DNA of 64,000 nucleotides. It comes from Myxococcales bacterium. GTDB lineage: Bacteria > Myxococcota_A > UBA9042. The translations under genes were made by a program, and so were the position numbers. Within the stretch, counting starts at the first letter, position 1; each line of letters opens with the position of its first letter. Below, piece after piece: positions 51,218-59,034 of this stretch. The stretch lies in contig SHZF01000001.1 of assembly GCA_009692425.1 (NCBI GenBank), positions 62,001-126,000 on the forward strand, in the 5' to 3' direction. Below the pieces are notes generated by a model that was not told the origin of the DNA, ran no database searches, and saw nothing but the letters and a program-made list of their open reading frames with translations.

Positions 51218-52546
51218 ATGCAATCGAAGTGGCGTGCAGTTCGGCCGATCGGTCGCAGGCGTTTGGTCCCTCGGCTTCGGTGCCTTGGTGCCTTCCACGC
51301 GGTTTTTGTCTGTGTATTTCTGACCACTTGTGGCGGCGCTGATCCTTCGCCAGCCAACGCCCCCGCGGGCGTCAACCCCGGGACCGACGCCGCAGCGACC
51401 GACAGCGGCAGGGCGCCGGCTGCAGATGCCGAGCCTGGTGACGCCGATGCCATCGCCTCCGCAGTCGATGCGGGTCCCGGCACTGGCGCGGGGGTCGCGT
51501 CCGACCCCTTGAAGACAACGATCCAGGTGTTGGTCGCCGGCCAACAGCAGCAGGGTCAACTCGCGGGCGTCGTGCACACGCCGTCGGGCTGCACGTCGGT
51601 GGCGCCATGCCCGCTCGTGGTCGTGGTCGGTGACTACGATGCCGAAGCCCATCCGACCTACGACGCCGGCGCCAAGAAATTGGCCGGCGCGCTGCCAGCC
51701 ATCGTCGTCGTGTTCAACCTTCCCGGCCTCGGTACCGGCGCCCGCAAGTCCGAAGGCGACGACGACATCGGTGGCCCCTGGCAGGAGACCGCAGTGCAGC
51801 AGTTGATGCACCTGCTGTCGGCCCGCAAGGAAGTGGACAAGAAGCACACAGGCTACCTGACCATCGGCAGCGGCTTGATTCCCGTCGCCAGCGCGCTCAA
51901 GCGCTTCGCCACCAGCACGCTCAAGGAGGTCCAGTTCCTGCTCGACGTCGAAGGGCCGACCGACCGCTGCGCCGTCAGCCAGGCGCCGGCCGACGAAACC
52001 AAAGGGATCGGCCCGGCCGACGGCGAGGGTGCCAGCCCGACGGCGTGCAATTTCAACGGAGCGGCCACGCACGCTGCCGTCTATCCTCCGGCCCACGACG
52101 GCAGGCCCACGAGCATTGTGTGCTCCCTCAGCGCGTGGCCGATCACGAAGACGGGCGTTGCCTGCAAAGACACGGCGTGGTGGCAGGCGCGCGAACCGGC
52201 GCTGACGCTCAAGGGCATTTCCCAGCGCTACCAGCGACTTCAGTTCACCCACGACCACCGCCTGCCCAGCCACTGGTCGAGCCGCATCGCGATCAAGTCG
52301 GTCGTCGCGTCGACTTCGAAATGGGTCACGCTCAACAATTTCCAGCCGTGCTCCACCCTGCCGTCCGATGACGATTGTGCTGGCGTTGCCTGCTGGCTCG
52401 AGGGTCCTTGGGGCAACGGGCTGCCCCCGGCGCCGTACGCAGCCGGCGCACTCAAGCCTGTGTCGATCGACGACCTGTTCACGCAGGTGTTGCCCGGCTA
52501 CGTCAAGCGCCTCATGGACGACAAGGCCAACCCCAACTGCCGGTAG
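51218..52546 (+). CDS. lipoprotein with alpha/beta-hydrolase-like domain
   Basis: A 442-residue lipoprotein (lipobox LTTC, about residue 31). An acidic, Ala/Asp-rich linker leads to a domain with 'PLVVVVGDYDAEAHPTYDAGAKKLAGALPAIVVVFNLPGLGTG', which reads like the first strands and oxyanion loop of an alpha/beta hydrolase. 'GYLTIGSGLIPVASAL' sits at the nucleophile elbow position but is not a clean GxSxG. 'FLLDVEGPTDR' and several cysteines follow. ATG 51218 was chosen because a GGAGG site lies 5 bp before it and the likely transcription start falls after the earlier ATG at 51194. Activity is uncertain. Confidence 0.65.
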   Translation: MQSKWRAVRPIGRRRLVPRLRCLGAFHAVFVCVFLTTCGGADPSPANAPAGVNPGTDAAATDSGRAPAADAEPGDADAIASAVDAGPGTGAGVASDPLKTTIQVLVAGQQQQGQLAGVVHTPSGCTSVAPCPLVVVVGDYDAEAHPTYDAGAKKLAGALPAIVVVFNLPGLGTGARKSEGDDDIGGPWQETAVQQLMHLLSARKEVDKKHTGYLTIGSGLIPVASALKRFATSTLKEVQFLLDVEGPTDRCAVSQAPADETKGIGPADGEGASPTACNFNGAATHAAVYPPAHDGRPTSIVCSLSAWPITKTGVACKDTAWWQAREPALTLKGISQRYQRLQFTHDHRLPSHWSSRIAIKSVVASTSKWVTLNNFQPCSTLPSDDDCAGVACWLEGPWGNGLPPAPYAAGALKPVSIDDLFTQVLPGYVKRLMDDKANPNCR

Positions 52547-52549
52547 GCC

Positions 52550-53464
52550 ATGACGTCGCTCCTCGCCCCGACCCCGGCCGCAACGGTCATCCTGCTGCGC
52601 GACGCGCCGGCCGGCGTCGAGGTGTTCCTGATGCGCCGCCACGCTGCGAGCGGCTTCATGGCCGGCGCTACGGTGTTTCCCGGCGGCAAGGTCGATGCCG
52701 AAGATCGCGCAGCACCAGCGACTGGCCGGTCGGTCGCATCCTGCGCAGCGGCACTGGGCGCTGCCGACGATCGCGAGGCGTGGGCCCACTTCGTCGCCGC
52801 GGCGCGCGAACTTCACGAAGAATCGCACGTCCTGCTGGCGCTCCACGCCGACGGACGACCGGTTGGACCCGACGACGTCGCCGAACTCGACGCGGACATC
52901 GAAGCCGCGCGCACCGGCCACCGCCTCGCCTCGGCTGCCTGGCATGCTGCGGCTCTTCGTCGCAGACTCGTGCCGAATCTGGCCGCACTAATTCCATTCG
53001 CGCGCTGGGTCACGCCACGCGCCGAGCCACGCCGCTTCGACGCATTCTTTTTTCTTGCTGCACTGCCACGCGGTCAGGTCGCGCGCCTCGACCCTCATGA
53101 AGCGTCGTCGGCGCACTGGACCACACCGGCGGCCGCGTTGGCCGACCATGAAAGCGGTGGACCGATCTGGTTGCCGCCGCCAACCCTGCACACCCTGACG
53201 GTGTTGCGCCGCGCAGGTGACACCGCGGCAGCCATCGTCGCAGCGTTCGATACACCTGGGGACCTCGCGTTGTACCTGCCCGAGTTCCTGGCCGATACGC
53301 CGGACGGACCCGCGATCGTGCTGCCGGGAGACTCCCAGCACTCCGATCGCAACACGGCCGACTCCAGCCGCAGCGTCTACGCTCGCCTGGCCCGCGACGC
53401 CGCCACGCGCTATGTCCTGCGCGACGGCCGCTTTGCTCCGTCGGGTCCGCCGGCGCGGCCATGA
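52550..53464 (+). CDS. NUDT19-like Nudix hydrolase
   Basis: A 304-residue Nudix protein. The N-terminal part 'VILLRDAPAGVEVFLMRRHAASGFMAGATVFPGGKVDAED' and the box helix AAARELHEESHVLLA (RExxEE) match the NUDT19 group. In these proteins the Nudix box is split by an insert between the GG strand and the RExxEE helix, here about 35 residues, and many hydrolyse acyl-CoA or CoA esters. The middle part 'FARWVTPRAEPRRFDAFFFLAALP' is also typical. The gene begins 3 bp after the lipoprotein gene and converges on the TPR gene. Confidence 0.88.
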   Translation: MTSLLAPTPAATVILLRDAPAGVEVFLMRRHAASGFMAGATVFPGGKVDAEDRAAPATGRSVASCAAALGAADDREAWAHFVAAARELHEESHVLLALHADGRPVGPDDVAELDADIEAARTGHRLASAAWHAAALRRRLVPNLAALIPFARWVTPRAEPRRFDAFFFLAALPRGQVARLDPHEASSAHWTTPAAALADHESGGPIWLPPPTLHTLTVLRRAGDTAAAIVAAFDTPGDLALYLPEFLADTPDGPAIVLPGDSQHSDRNTADSSRSVYARLARDAATRYVLRDGRFAPSGPPARP

Positions 53465-53474
53465 TCACGCACGG

Positions 53475-54164
53475 TCAGTTCGCATCGACCAGCGCCGCCA
53501 GGCGGTCCTCGAACAGATCCGCGAGATCCTGCAGGGTCGACTCCGCATCCAGATCGCGCTCCAGGTTGCGGAAGTAGACAATGACTGTCGCCGCGTCGCG
53601 CAGTTCGACCGACCGCGACAGCAACCGGCGCGGGCTGGCCACTGCAGGCACTTCCTCAAAGACCGCCTTGAGTTTGAGTCCTTCCTTGGCGATGTCGCGC
53701 AGCACCCTCTCGATCGCCTGCCTGGCGCGCGCGCGATCAAACCGAACAGGTGGGTCGTTGCCGGGCTCCAACTCCGCGGCCCTCCGCCACAACTCGTCGG
53801 CGCCAGCGAAGTCGCCGCCCAACTCCTTGCAGATCGCCTCCGTCCGCAGCAGTTGGGGGTCCTCGCTGTCCATGGCGCGCGCCACGGCAATCTCGACAGC
53901 CGCCGCGTCAAAGCGGCCCAATTCCGCCAACAGTTCTGCCCGCATCGTGTACGCGACCAGCCAGTCCGGGTCCCGCTGAACGTACGCGGCCAGAGAAGCG
54001 AGTGCTCCCTCGGCCTCGCCAGCCTCCACCTGCGCTTCTGCCAACCAGCACCACGCGTCGGCGTCACCCGGGATCTCGCCCACCACCTTGCGGGCCAGAT
54101 CCACCGCAGCGGTCGGGTCCTCGTCCATCAACGCCTCAATCTCGTCCATGTCGCTTCGCTTCAC
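53475..54164 (-). CDS. TPR protein with possible degenerate zincin-like tail
   Basis: A 229-residue cytoplasmic protein. Three TPR-like helix pairs cover about 10-115 ('AWCWLAEAQVEAGEAEGALASLAAYVQRDPDW', 'AYTMRAELLAELGRFDAAAVEIAVARAMDSEDPQLL'). The last 90 residues end 'ATVIVYFRNLERDLDAESTLQDLADLFEDRL', which recalls the DUF1025 zincin family, where a similar block is followed by HExxH; here FEDRL stands instead. GTG 54164 is chosen for its GGAGG site 6 bp upstream; ATG 54149 has none. It is divergent from the exbB operon. Confidence 0.68.
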   Translation of the reverse strand: MKRSDMDEIEALMDEDPTAAVDLARKVVGEIPGDADAWCWLAEAQVEAGEAEGALASLAAYVQRDPDWLVAYTMRAELLAELGRFDAAAVEIAVARAMDSEDPQLLRTEAICKELGGDFAGADELWRRAAELEPGNDPPVRFDRARARQAIERVLRDIAKEGLKLKAVFEEVPAVASPRRLLSRSVELRDAATVIVYFRNLERDLDAESTLQDLADLFEDRLAALVDAN

Positions 54165-54492
54165 GCCGCACCTCCGCCCAGCGCAGAACCGCAAGGCCAC
54201 GGGGACGTACCCGACGCACCCGGGCACCGTCAACGGCCTGCGCGCCGAACCCGCCCGTCAGGATTGTCGGCATTCGCGGTGGCGCGCCCACTTGACCCCC
54301 GGGAATCACGGATGCTAAATACCCGACCGTTCGGCTCGTCCGTCTGGGCGCGCGGTGTCGAGAAGCACCGCCCACGCCCCCGACTCGAACCTCGGGGATG
54401 GTCCTTGAGCGAATCGGCGGACGAGCGGAATCTTCATCCCGACCGGGATGACGCTGACGTCCTTGCTAGGCACAACCAGGAGCAGAAGACCG
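54165..54492. other. divergent regulatory gap before the exbB operon
   Basis: 328 bp with no supported gene. It holds the ribosome site of the minus-strand TPR gene and a plus-strand promoter at 54292-54321. The leader after that promoter would be about 165 nt and contains several GC-rich inverted segments, but no known riboswitch was recognised. Confidence 0.55.
54292..54321 (+). promoter_or_regulatory. probable sigma-70 promoter of the exbB-exbD-exbD operon
   Basis: TTGACC at 54292-54297 and TAAATA at 54316-54321 with an 18-bp spacer, the same spacing as three other promoters in this window. The AT-rich -10 stands out in GC-rich DNA. Confidence 0.6.
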
Positions 54493-55158
54493 ATGTTTCA
54501 CAAGATTGCCGAGATCTTCGAAGAAGGCGGCTGGGGCATGTGGCCGATCCTTGGCCACCTCGTCTTCATTCTGGCCATCATGTTCGAGCGCATCTTCGTG
54601 CTCTACATTCGGTCGAGCGTGAAGAAGGAAGAGTTCATCAAGCTCCTCCAGGTGCCGATCCTCAAGGGTGACCTCAACCGCGTGCTCAAGGTCTGCTCGA
54701 CCTACCAGTACCCGCTGGCGCGCATCGTGCACGCCGGTGTCCTCAAGGTGAAGCGCTCCGACGATGAAGTGCAGGCCGCGATGGACGAGGCGTACTTGCG
54801 CGAGATGCCGCAGATTGAAAAGCGCGTCGACTACCTGAACTTGCTCGGCAACACGGCGACCCTCGCTGGTTTGCTCGGCACGATCACGGGTCTGATCAAC
54901 ACGTTCGCCGCGATCGGTCGCCCGGACGTCGACCCGTCCCAGCGCTCGACGCTGCTGTCGCAAGGCATCTCCGAGGCGATGAATTGCACCGCATTCGGCT
55001 TGGCCACCGGCATCATTGGCGTTCTCGCATTCGCCGTCCTCGCCTCGAAGGCGAAGGAGCTGAAGGCCGACATCGATGAAGGCACGGTTCGCGTGCTGAA
55101 TCTGATCGTGGCGAATCGGAACAAGATGGGCGACATCAAGGAAGAGAACGCCGCCTAG
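54493..55158 (+). CDS. ExbB/TolQ/AglR-type proton channel protein
   Basis: A 221-residue MotA/TolQ/ExbB-family membrane protein. Three helices are seen. The first is at about 15-38 (MWPILGHLVFILAIMFERIFVLY). The second and third lie at about 118-145 and 165-190, with the family block 'LLGNTATLAGLLGTITGLINTFAAIG' and 'GISEAMNCTAFGLATGIIGVLAF'. These proteins form the proton-conducting stator that drives TonB, Tol or gliding partners. ATG 54493 was chosen because upstream codons lie before the first helix and are not family-like. Two ExbD-type genes follow, as in aglRQS of M. xanthus. Confidence 0.93.
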   Translation: MFHKIAEIFEEGGWGMWPILGHLVFILAIMFERIFVLYIRSSVKKEEFIKLLQVPILKGDLNRVLKVCSTYQYPLARIVHAGVLKVKRSDDEVQAAMDEAYLREMPQIEKRVDYLNLLGNTATLAGLLGTITGLINTFAAIGRPDVDPSQRSTLLSQGISEAMNCTAFGLATGIIGVLAFAVLASKAKELKADIDEGTVRVLNLIVANRNKMGDIKEENAA

Positions 55159-55612
55159 CCGGTTCGCCGGGTAGTCGTCTCCGGTTCTCGAGAGCTCCAG
55201 CGCCGCGCGTGCCGGAGCGGAATCGCGTTGAGCGCATGACTTCGCTGCGTACCGCAGTCCCGGGGCCACCTCGTGCTCCCGGGGCTGCGGGCGCAGACTC
55301 GCTCGCAGCGCATGGTCAGGGCGAGTTGACGGCGTGGGCTCTGACGGCAAAGGTCCGTCGGTGCGGCAGTCGTCACGCATCGGCCCACCGGTCTGCGCGT
55401 TGGCTTACAAGCTCACGCGGTGGCTCACATAATGGTTAACGTACTCCGTTTGCTTCGCCAGACCACCGCAGTGCCGGCCACAGTGCCGGCCACAGTGCCG
55501 GCCACAGTGCCGGCCACAGTGCCGGCCACAGTGCCGGCCACAGTGCCGGGGGGTCGAGTGACGAGGAAGCGGTCAGTCCCGGGCCGGCAGCGGCTGTCGG
55601 CAGGAGAAGCTC
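55159..55612. other. gap between exbB and the first exbD gene, with tandem repeat
   Basis: 454 bp with no convincing gene. It contains the 12-bp tandem repeat at 55469-55552 and an AGGAG ribosome site just before 55613. A 69-codon frame (55420-55629) reads through the repeat as repeating Pro-Ala-Thr-Val; it overlaps the exbD start and lacks a ribosome site, so it is not called. The gap is long for genes whose products should act together. Confidence 0.6.
55469..55552 (+). repeat. 12-bp tandem repeat, six exact copies plus a partial
   Basis: The unit CAGTGCCGGCCA is repeated six times without change from 55469 to 55540, followed by a diverging seventh. Each unit contains the palindrome GCCGGC. 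It lies in the leader of the exbD genes, 61 bp before the first exbD start. Confidence 0.98.
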
Positions 55613-56236
55613 ATGGGTGGCGGAAGTAGCGGAAAGGGCGGTGTAGCGGACGCGACCCTGAACGTCGTTCCCTTCATCGACCTGCTGGCGTGCACCATCT
55701 GCTTCCTGCTGGTGTCCGCCGTGTGGTCGCAGATGTCGAAAATCGACGTCGATCAGGCGTTGCCGAAGGCGAGCAAGACTCCGCCCAAGGATCCGCCGAA
55801 GCCTGAGCCGAAGATCAACGTTGCGGTGACACCGACCGGCTATCTGGTCAACTTGTTCAATGCCGACAAGATGGCGACGCCGCGGGCCGAACTGGTCGCT
55901 CCGCTCAAGATCAATACGGTGGGCGAGTTCAAGCTGTGCCGCGGCAAGGGTAGCGTTGCCGATTGTCGGGGCTCGCTCGAAACGTTCAAGCGCTATGACA
56001 AGGCAAAGCTCAAGGAGACGCTGATCGGCTTCATGAAGGCCGCGGCTCTCGGCGGCGACAAGATCAAGGTCATGGTCGCGGCCGGCGACAAGGTGCAGTA
56101 CTTACACCTGATTGGAACGCTCGACGCGATCCTGGGCACCTGCGAAGTCGAAACTGACCGATCGACGTGCCTCAAGAGTCCGAGCGTCGGCGACATCAAC
56201 CTGCTGCGCGCGGAAGGCTTCACGACGTTCGACTAG
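55613..56236 (+). CDS. ExbD/TolR-type protein 1
   Basis: A 207-residue ExbD-like protein. A short cytoplasmic N-terminus is followed by one helix with the essential acidic residue (LNVVPFIDLLACTICFLLVSAVW; the Asp is at about residue 23). A Pro/Lys-rich periplasmic linker (KTPPKDPPKPEPK) and a periplasmic domain follow, the latter containing 'KIKVMVAAGDKVQYLHLIGTLDAI'. An unusual block carries Cys residues (LCRGKGSVADCRGS). It would pair with the ExbB-type protein to form the ion-conducting stator. An AGGAG site lies 6-7 bp before ATG. Confidence 0.9.
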   Translation: MGGGSSGKGGVADATLNVVPFIDLLACTICFLLVSAVWSQMSKIDVDQALPKASKTPPKDPPKPEPKINVAVTPTGYLVNLFNADKMATPRAELVAPLKINTVGEFKLCRGKGSVADCRGSLETFKRYDKAKLKETLIGFMKAAALGGDKIKVMVAAGDKVQYLHLIGTLDAILGTCEVETDRSTCLKSPSVGDINLLRAEGFTTFD

Positions 56237-56352
56237 TCCGGTCGGGGCTCAACCTCCGCCGGTCTCTTCGGCTTGGCATCCTAGGGAATCGGCGACTCGG
56301 TCGCCCAGGCAACTCTCAGCGACTCCGTCGCTCAGGTACTTGAGGTAATCAC

Positions 56353-56925
56353 ATGGCCGTTCACCACCCCGGCTCCCGCGCAGGAACAGGCGTCGCACTC
56401 AAGTCGATCCGCGAAGCCGTCATTCACGGCGGTCATGGCGGCACGTTCGCCTCGCTGAACGTCGTCCCGATGATCGATCTCTTCATGATGCTCGTGATCT
56501 TCCTGATTCAGCAGTTCAGCGCATCGGGCGAACTCATGCTGGTCAATCCGAACGTCGCGATGCCGAAGGCCGGAGCCAACGCGGAACTGCTGCGGGCACC
56601 GATGATTGCGTTGACACGAGGCGACGGGAACCAGCCCGGCGACCTCCTGTTTGAGAACAACCGCATCTTGAGCCTCGGCGATGTGAACGAGGTAAAGTTC
56701 CCGAGTTGGGACATCAAGCCGCTGGCCGACGTGCTCAAGAAGCAGTGGCAACTCCAGCAGCAGTCTTCGGACGTCAAGCAGAAGTCGATCCGCAAGGTCA
56801 TCATCCAAGCCGACCGCACCGTGCCGTTTCAGGTCATCAAGATGGTGATGGCGACGTGCGGCCGCAACGAGTTTCGCGAACCGAACTTCGCGATCATGGT
56901 GAACGCCAAGGGCGACGAGGGTTAG
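56353..56925 (+). CDS. ExbD/TolR-type protein 2
   Basis: A 190-residue ExbD-like protein distinct from the one before it. The helix carries Asp in LNVVPMIDLFMMLVIFLIQQF (about residue 42). The periplasmic domain has 'KSIRKVIIQADRTVPFQVIKMVMATCGRNEFREPNFAIMV', the standard ExbD sheet-helix-sheet. Two different ExbD proteins with one ExbB is the composition of the M. xanthus AglR-AglQ-AglS motor and differs from the single ExbD of TonB systems. The 116-bp gap before it contains two near-identical copies of a GCGACTC-GTCGC segment. Confidence 0.92.
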   Translation: MAVHHPGSRAGTGVALKSIREAVIHGGHGGTFASLNVVPMIDLFMMLVIFLIQQFSASGELMLVNPNVAMPKAGANAELLRAPMIALTRGDGNQPGDLLFENNRILSLGDVNEVKFPSWDIKPLADVLKKQWQLQQQSSDVKQKSIRKVIIQADRTVPFQVIKMVMATCGRNEFREPNFAIMVNAKGDEG

Positions 56926-56996
56926 ATCGCCTGCTGACGGGAACGAGTCCGACACGAGATCGACACGAGATCGACGCATTCGGGCAGGAGGCGGCC

Positions 56997-57749
56997 GTGG
57001 CAGGTCAGGCGGGCACGATCGGGTGGGCCCGCCGCATGGCCGGTCGCGCCCTCGCGCTGGTGGCGCTAGCCTCCATAATCGCGCTCGCCTACGCTACCGA
57101 AGCCCACGCCAAGCCGACGACGCGTGTGTACCTGAACGGCGTGCCGACCCCAGTGTTTTTCAGCGATGGCGACAGCTTCACCGTGATGGGCGGGCCCATG
57201 GCGGGGTCGCGGACGCGTCTGGCGGGCTACAACTCCCTGGAGAGCTTCGGACCGGCGCACCGGTGGGGTGCCTGGAACTCCCACGAACTCTACATCAACT
57301 CGAAGATGGCCACGCTGAACGCCCGCCGCGGTGTGTGGCGCTGCACCTCGGACCTGCGGCGGGACGGCTACGGCCGCACCTTGTGGGACTGCCCCGACCT
57401 CGCCTTGGATCAGGTGCGGGAGGGACTGGCGCACGCGATGACGGTCACGGACGATCCCGCGCCGGCGCACTTGCTTACCGCGCAGGTGGCTGCGATCGCC
57501 GAACGGCGCGGCATGTGGGCAAAGGGCGTTCCAACGCATGTCTTGACCTCGCTGCACTCGAACGACGAGGGCTACGAGGGAACCACCTACAATCGCCTCG
57601 TTTCGGTCCAAGACGGGCACTCCGTCAAGTGGCTCCACAAGGATAACTACCCGGAATGTTTTGAAGTGTGCCATGAGGGCGGTTCGTGCATGGTCTACGT
57701 CACGATGAACCGACGCTATGGAGGTTCTCGTGCCGCGTGCGTGCGGTGA
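56997..57749 (+). CDS. exported staphylococcal-nuclease-like protein
   Basis: A 250-residue protein with a signal peptide ending in 'ATEAHA'. The SNase-type fold is seen: FFSDGDSFTV (Ca-site Asp), 'SRTRLAGYNSLESFGP' carrying the Arg and Glu of the active site, and 'RRDGYGRTLW' carrying the second Arg. 'LLTAQVAAIAERRGMW' forms the last helix. The position of SNase Asp40 appears to be Asn. About 60 extra residues with three cysteines follow the domain. GTG 56997 is chosen for a GGAGG site 5 bp before it. It lies in the operon after exbD 2; nuclease activity is probable but not proven. Confidence 0.77.
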   Translation: MAGQAGTIGWARRMAGRALALVALASIIALAYATEAHAKPTTRVYLNGVPTPVFFSDGDSFTVMGGPMAGSRTRLAGYNSLESFGPAHRWGAWNSHELYINSKMATLNARRGVWRCTSDLRRDGYGRTLWDCPDLALDQVREGLAHAMTVTDDPAPAHLLTAQVAAIAERRGMWAKGVPTHVLTSLHSNDEGYEGTTYNRLVSVQDGHSVKWLHKDNYPECFEVCHEGGSCMVYVTMNRRYGGSRAACVR

Positions 57750-57759
57750 AGGCTTGGTG

Positions 57760-58962
57760 ATGGGGAGTTCGACGCTATCATCCGGTTCGTCATGGCCGCG
57801 CGCATGGGCAGCGGTCGTCGCGGGTGCGTCGGTTGTGTCCGCATGCCAAGTTCCGTCGGGTGACCCGCCCGCTGGCTACGAAGCGGACGATCAGGCTTGC
57901 GACGACGGCATCGACAACGACCAGGACGGCCTCATCGATTGCATGGATGTCGATTGCCGCGTGGCATCGACGCTGTGCGGAGAGCGGGTGCCGCTGTACC
58001 GGAACTTCCAGCCGGAGAACGCGCCGGACACGTGCCACGATCAGGTCGACAACGACGACGACGGACTGTTCGATTGCGGCGACCGCAGTTGTTCGGATGT
58101 GCCGGAGACCTGTTGTCGCGTCGAGTTTTCGGACCGGCTCTGCAGCGACGGCATCGACAACGACAGCAATGGCTACACAGATTGTGGCGAATTTACATGC
58201 AAATCCGGATTCGTCGCGGTGTGCATGGATGAGCGCTATTGCCACTTGAAGCCGGACGGCAGCATCGTGCCTGACGACGCTTGCTGCAGCGACGGCAAGG
58301 ACAGTGACGGCGACGGCAAGACGGACTGTCTCGATTCGAATTGCGTCAGCGCCTGTCCCAAGGACGAGGAACTGAGTGTCGCTGCGTGTTCGGACGGCAA
58401 GGACAACAACGGCAACGGCTACGTGGACTGCAAGGATTTCGATTGTCTCAAGAGCAAGGACCCTGCGGTGGCCGCCCTGTGCGCGGTGCCTGTGACGCCG
58501 AAGCCGCCCGAGGATACCGAGGCGGCCTGCATGAACGGCAAGGACGACGATGGCAATGGGTATACCGATTGCGGCGACTTTTCGTGCACCGGGCTGTCGA
58601 TCGAGTCGGTGCAGGCGTATTGCTTGGAAAAGCTCGAAAACACATTCGCGAAGTGCCAAGACGGCAAGGACAACGACGGCAACGGCTACACCGATTGCGA
58701 CGACCGCAGTTGCCGTGCAGGCTACGTGACGTGCACGGACGCCGGACTGTGCGGCTATTTCACGACCAAGGATGTCGCGACTGCGCGAGCCTGCGTGGAG
58801 AGTGTCGCGTCGAGCGTCAAGGAAATGAACGAGTTGTGCTCGAACGGCCTCGACGAAGACCATGACGGGTTTGTCGATTGTGCTGACTTCGACTGCGCAC
58901 GCGCGCCCGGTGTGACGGTGTGTGCGGACAAGCCGCGGATGTGCGGCACCCAATGGAAGTAG
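57760..58962 (+). CDS. exported protein with eight Cys/Asp metal-binding-type repeats
   Basis: A 400-residue protein with an N-terminal signal and likely lipobox (VVSAC, about residue 29). Eight repeats follow, each with the pattern C-x-[DN]-G-x-D-x-[DN]-x-[DN]-G-x-x-D-C-x-[DE]-x-x-C, such as 'CDDGIDNDQDGLIDCMDVDC' and 'CQDGKDNDGNGYTDCDDRSC'. The D-x-[DN]-x-[DN]-G core is an EF-hand-like calcium loop, while the three cysteines per repeat suggest disulfide or metal bridging. Similar stretches are common in Myxococcota surface proteins and recall MopE-type motifs. The next gene carries three copies of the same repeat. Confidence 0.85.
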   Translation: MGSSTLSSGSSWPRAWAAVVAGASVVSACQVPSGDPPAGYEADDQACDDGIDNDQDGLIDCMDVDCRVASTLCGERVPLYRNFQPENAPDTCHDQVDNDDDGLFDCGDRSCSDVPETCCRVEFSDRLCSDGIDNDSNGYTDCGEFTCKSGFVAVCMDERYCHLKPDGSIVPDDACCSDGKDSDGDGKTDCLDSNCVSACPKDEELSVAACSDGKDNNGNGYVDCKDFDCLKSKDPAVAALCAVPVTPKPPEDTEAACMNGKDDDGNGYTDCGDFSCTGLSIESVQAYCLEKLENTFAKCQDGKDNDGNGYTDCDDRSCRAGYVTCTDAGLCGYFTTKDVATARACVESVASSVKEMNELCSNGLDEDHDGFVDCADFDCARAPGVTVCADKPRMCGTQWK

Positions 58963-58986
58963 GCCGCTGCGTAGATCGCCGCATTT

Positions 58987-59034
58987 GGCGGCTGACGATG
59001 AAGGCGGCTGACGATGAAGGCGGTGCACGATGAA
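58987..59034 (+). repeat. 16-bp triplicate repeat over the start codon of the barrel gene
   Basis: Units at 58987-59002 and 59003-59018 are identical (GGCGGCTGACGATGAA). The third, 59019-59034, differs at three positions and contains the ATG of the next gene. Each unit carries an ACGATGAA, so the initiation region is present in three copies. Confidence 0.9.

Noticed and set aside
55420-55629. A 69-codon frame reading through the 12-bp repeat as Pro-Ala-Thr-Val repeats
   Set aside because: No ribosome site, overlap with the exbD start, and composition fully explained by the tandem repeat.
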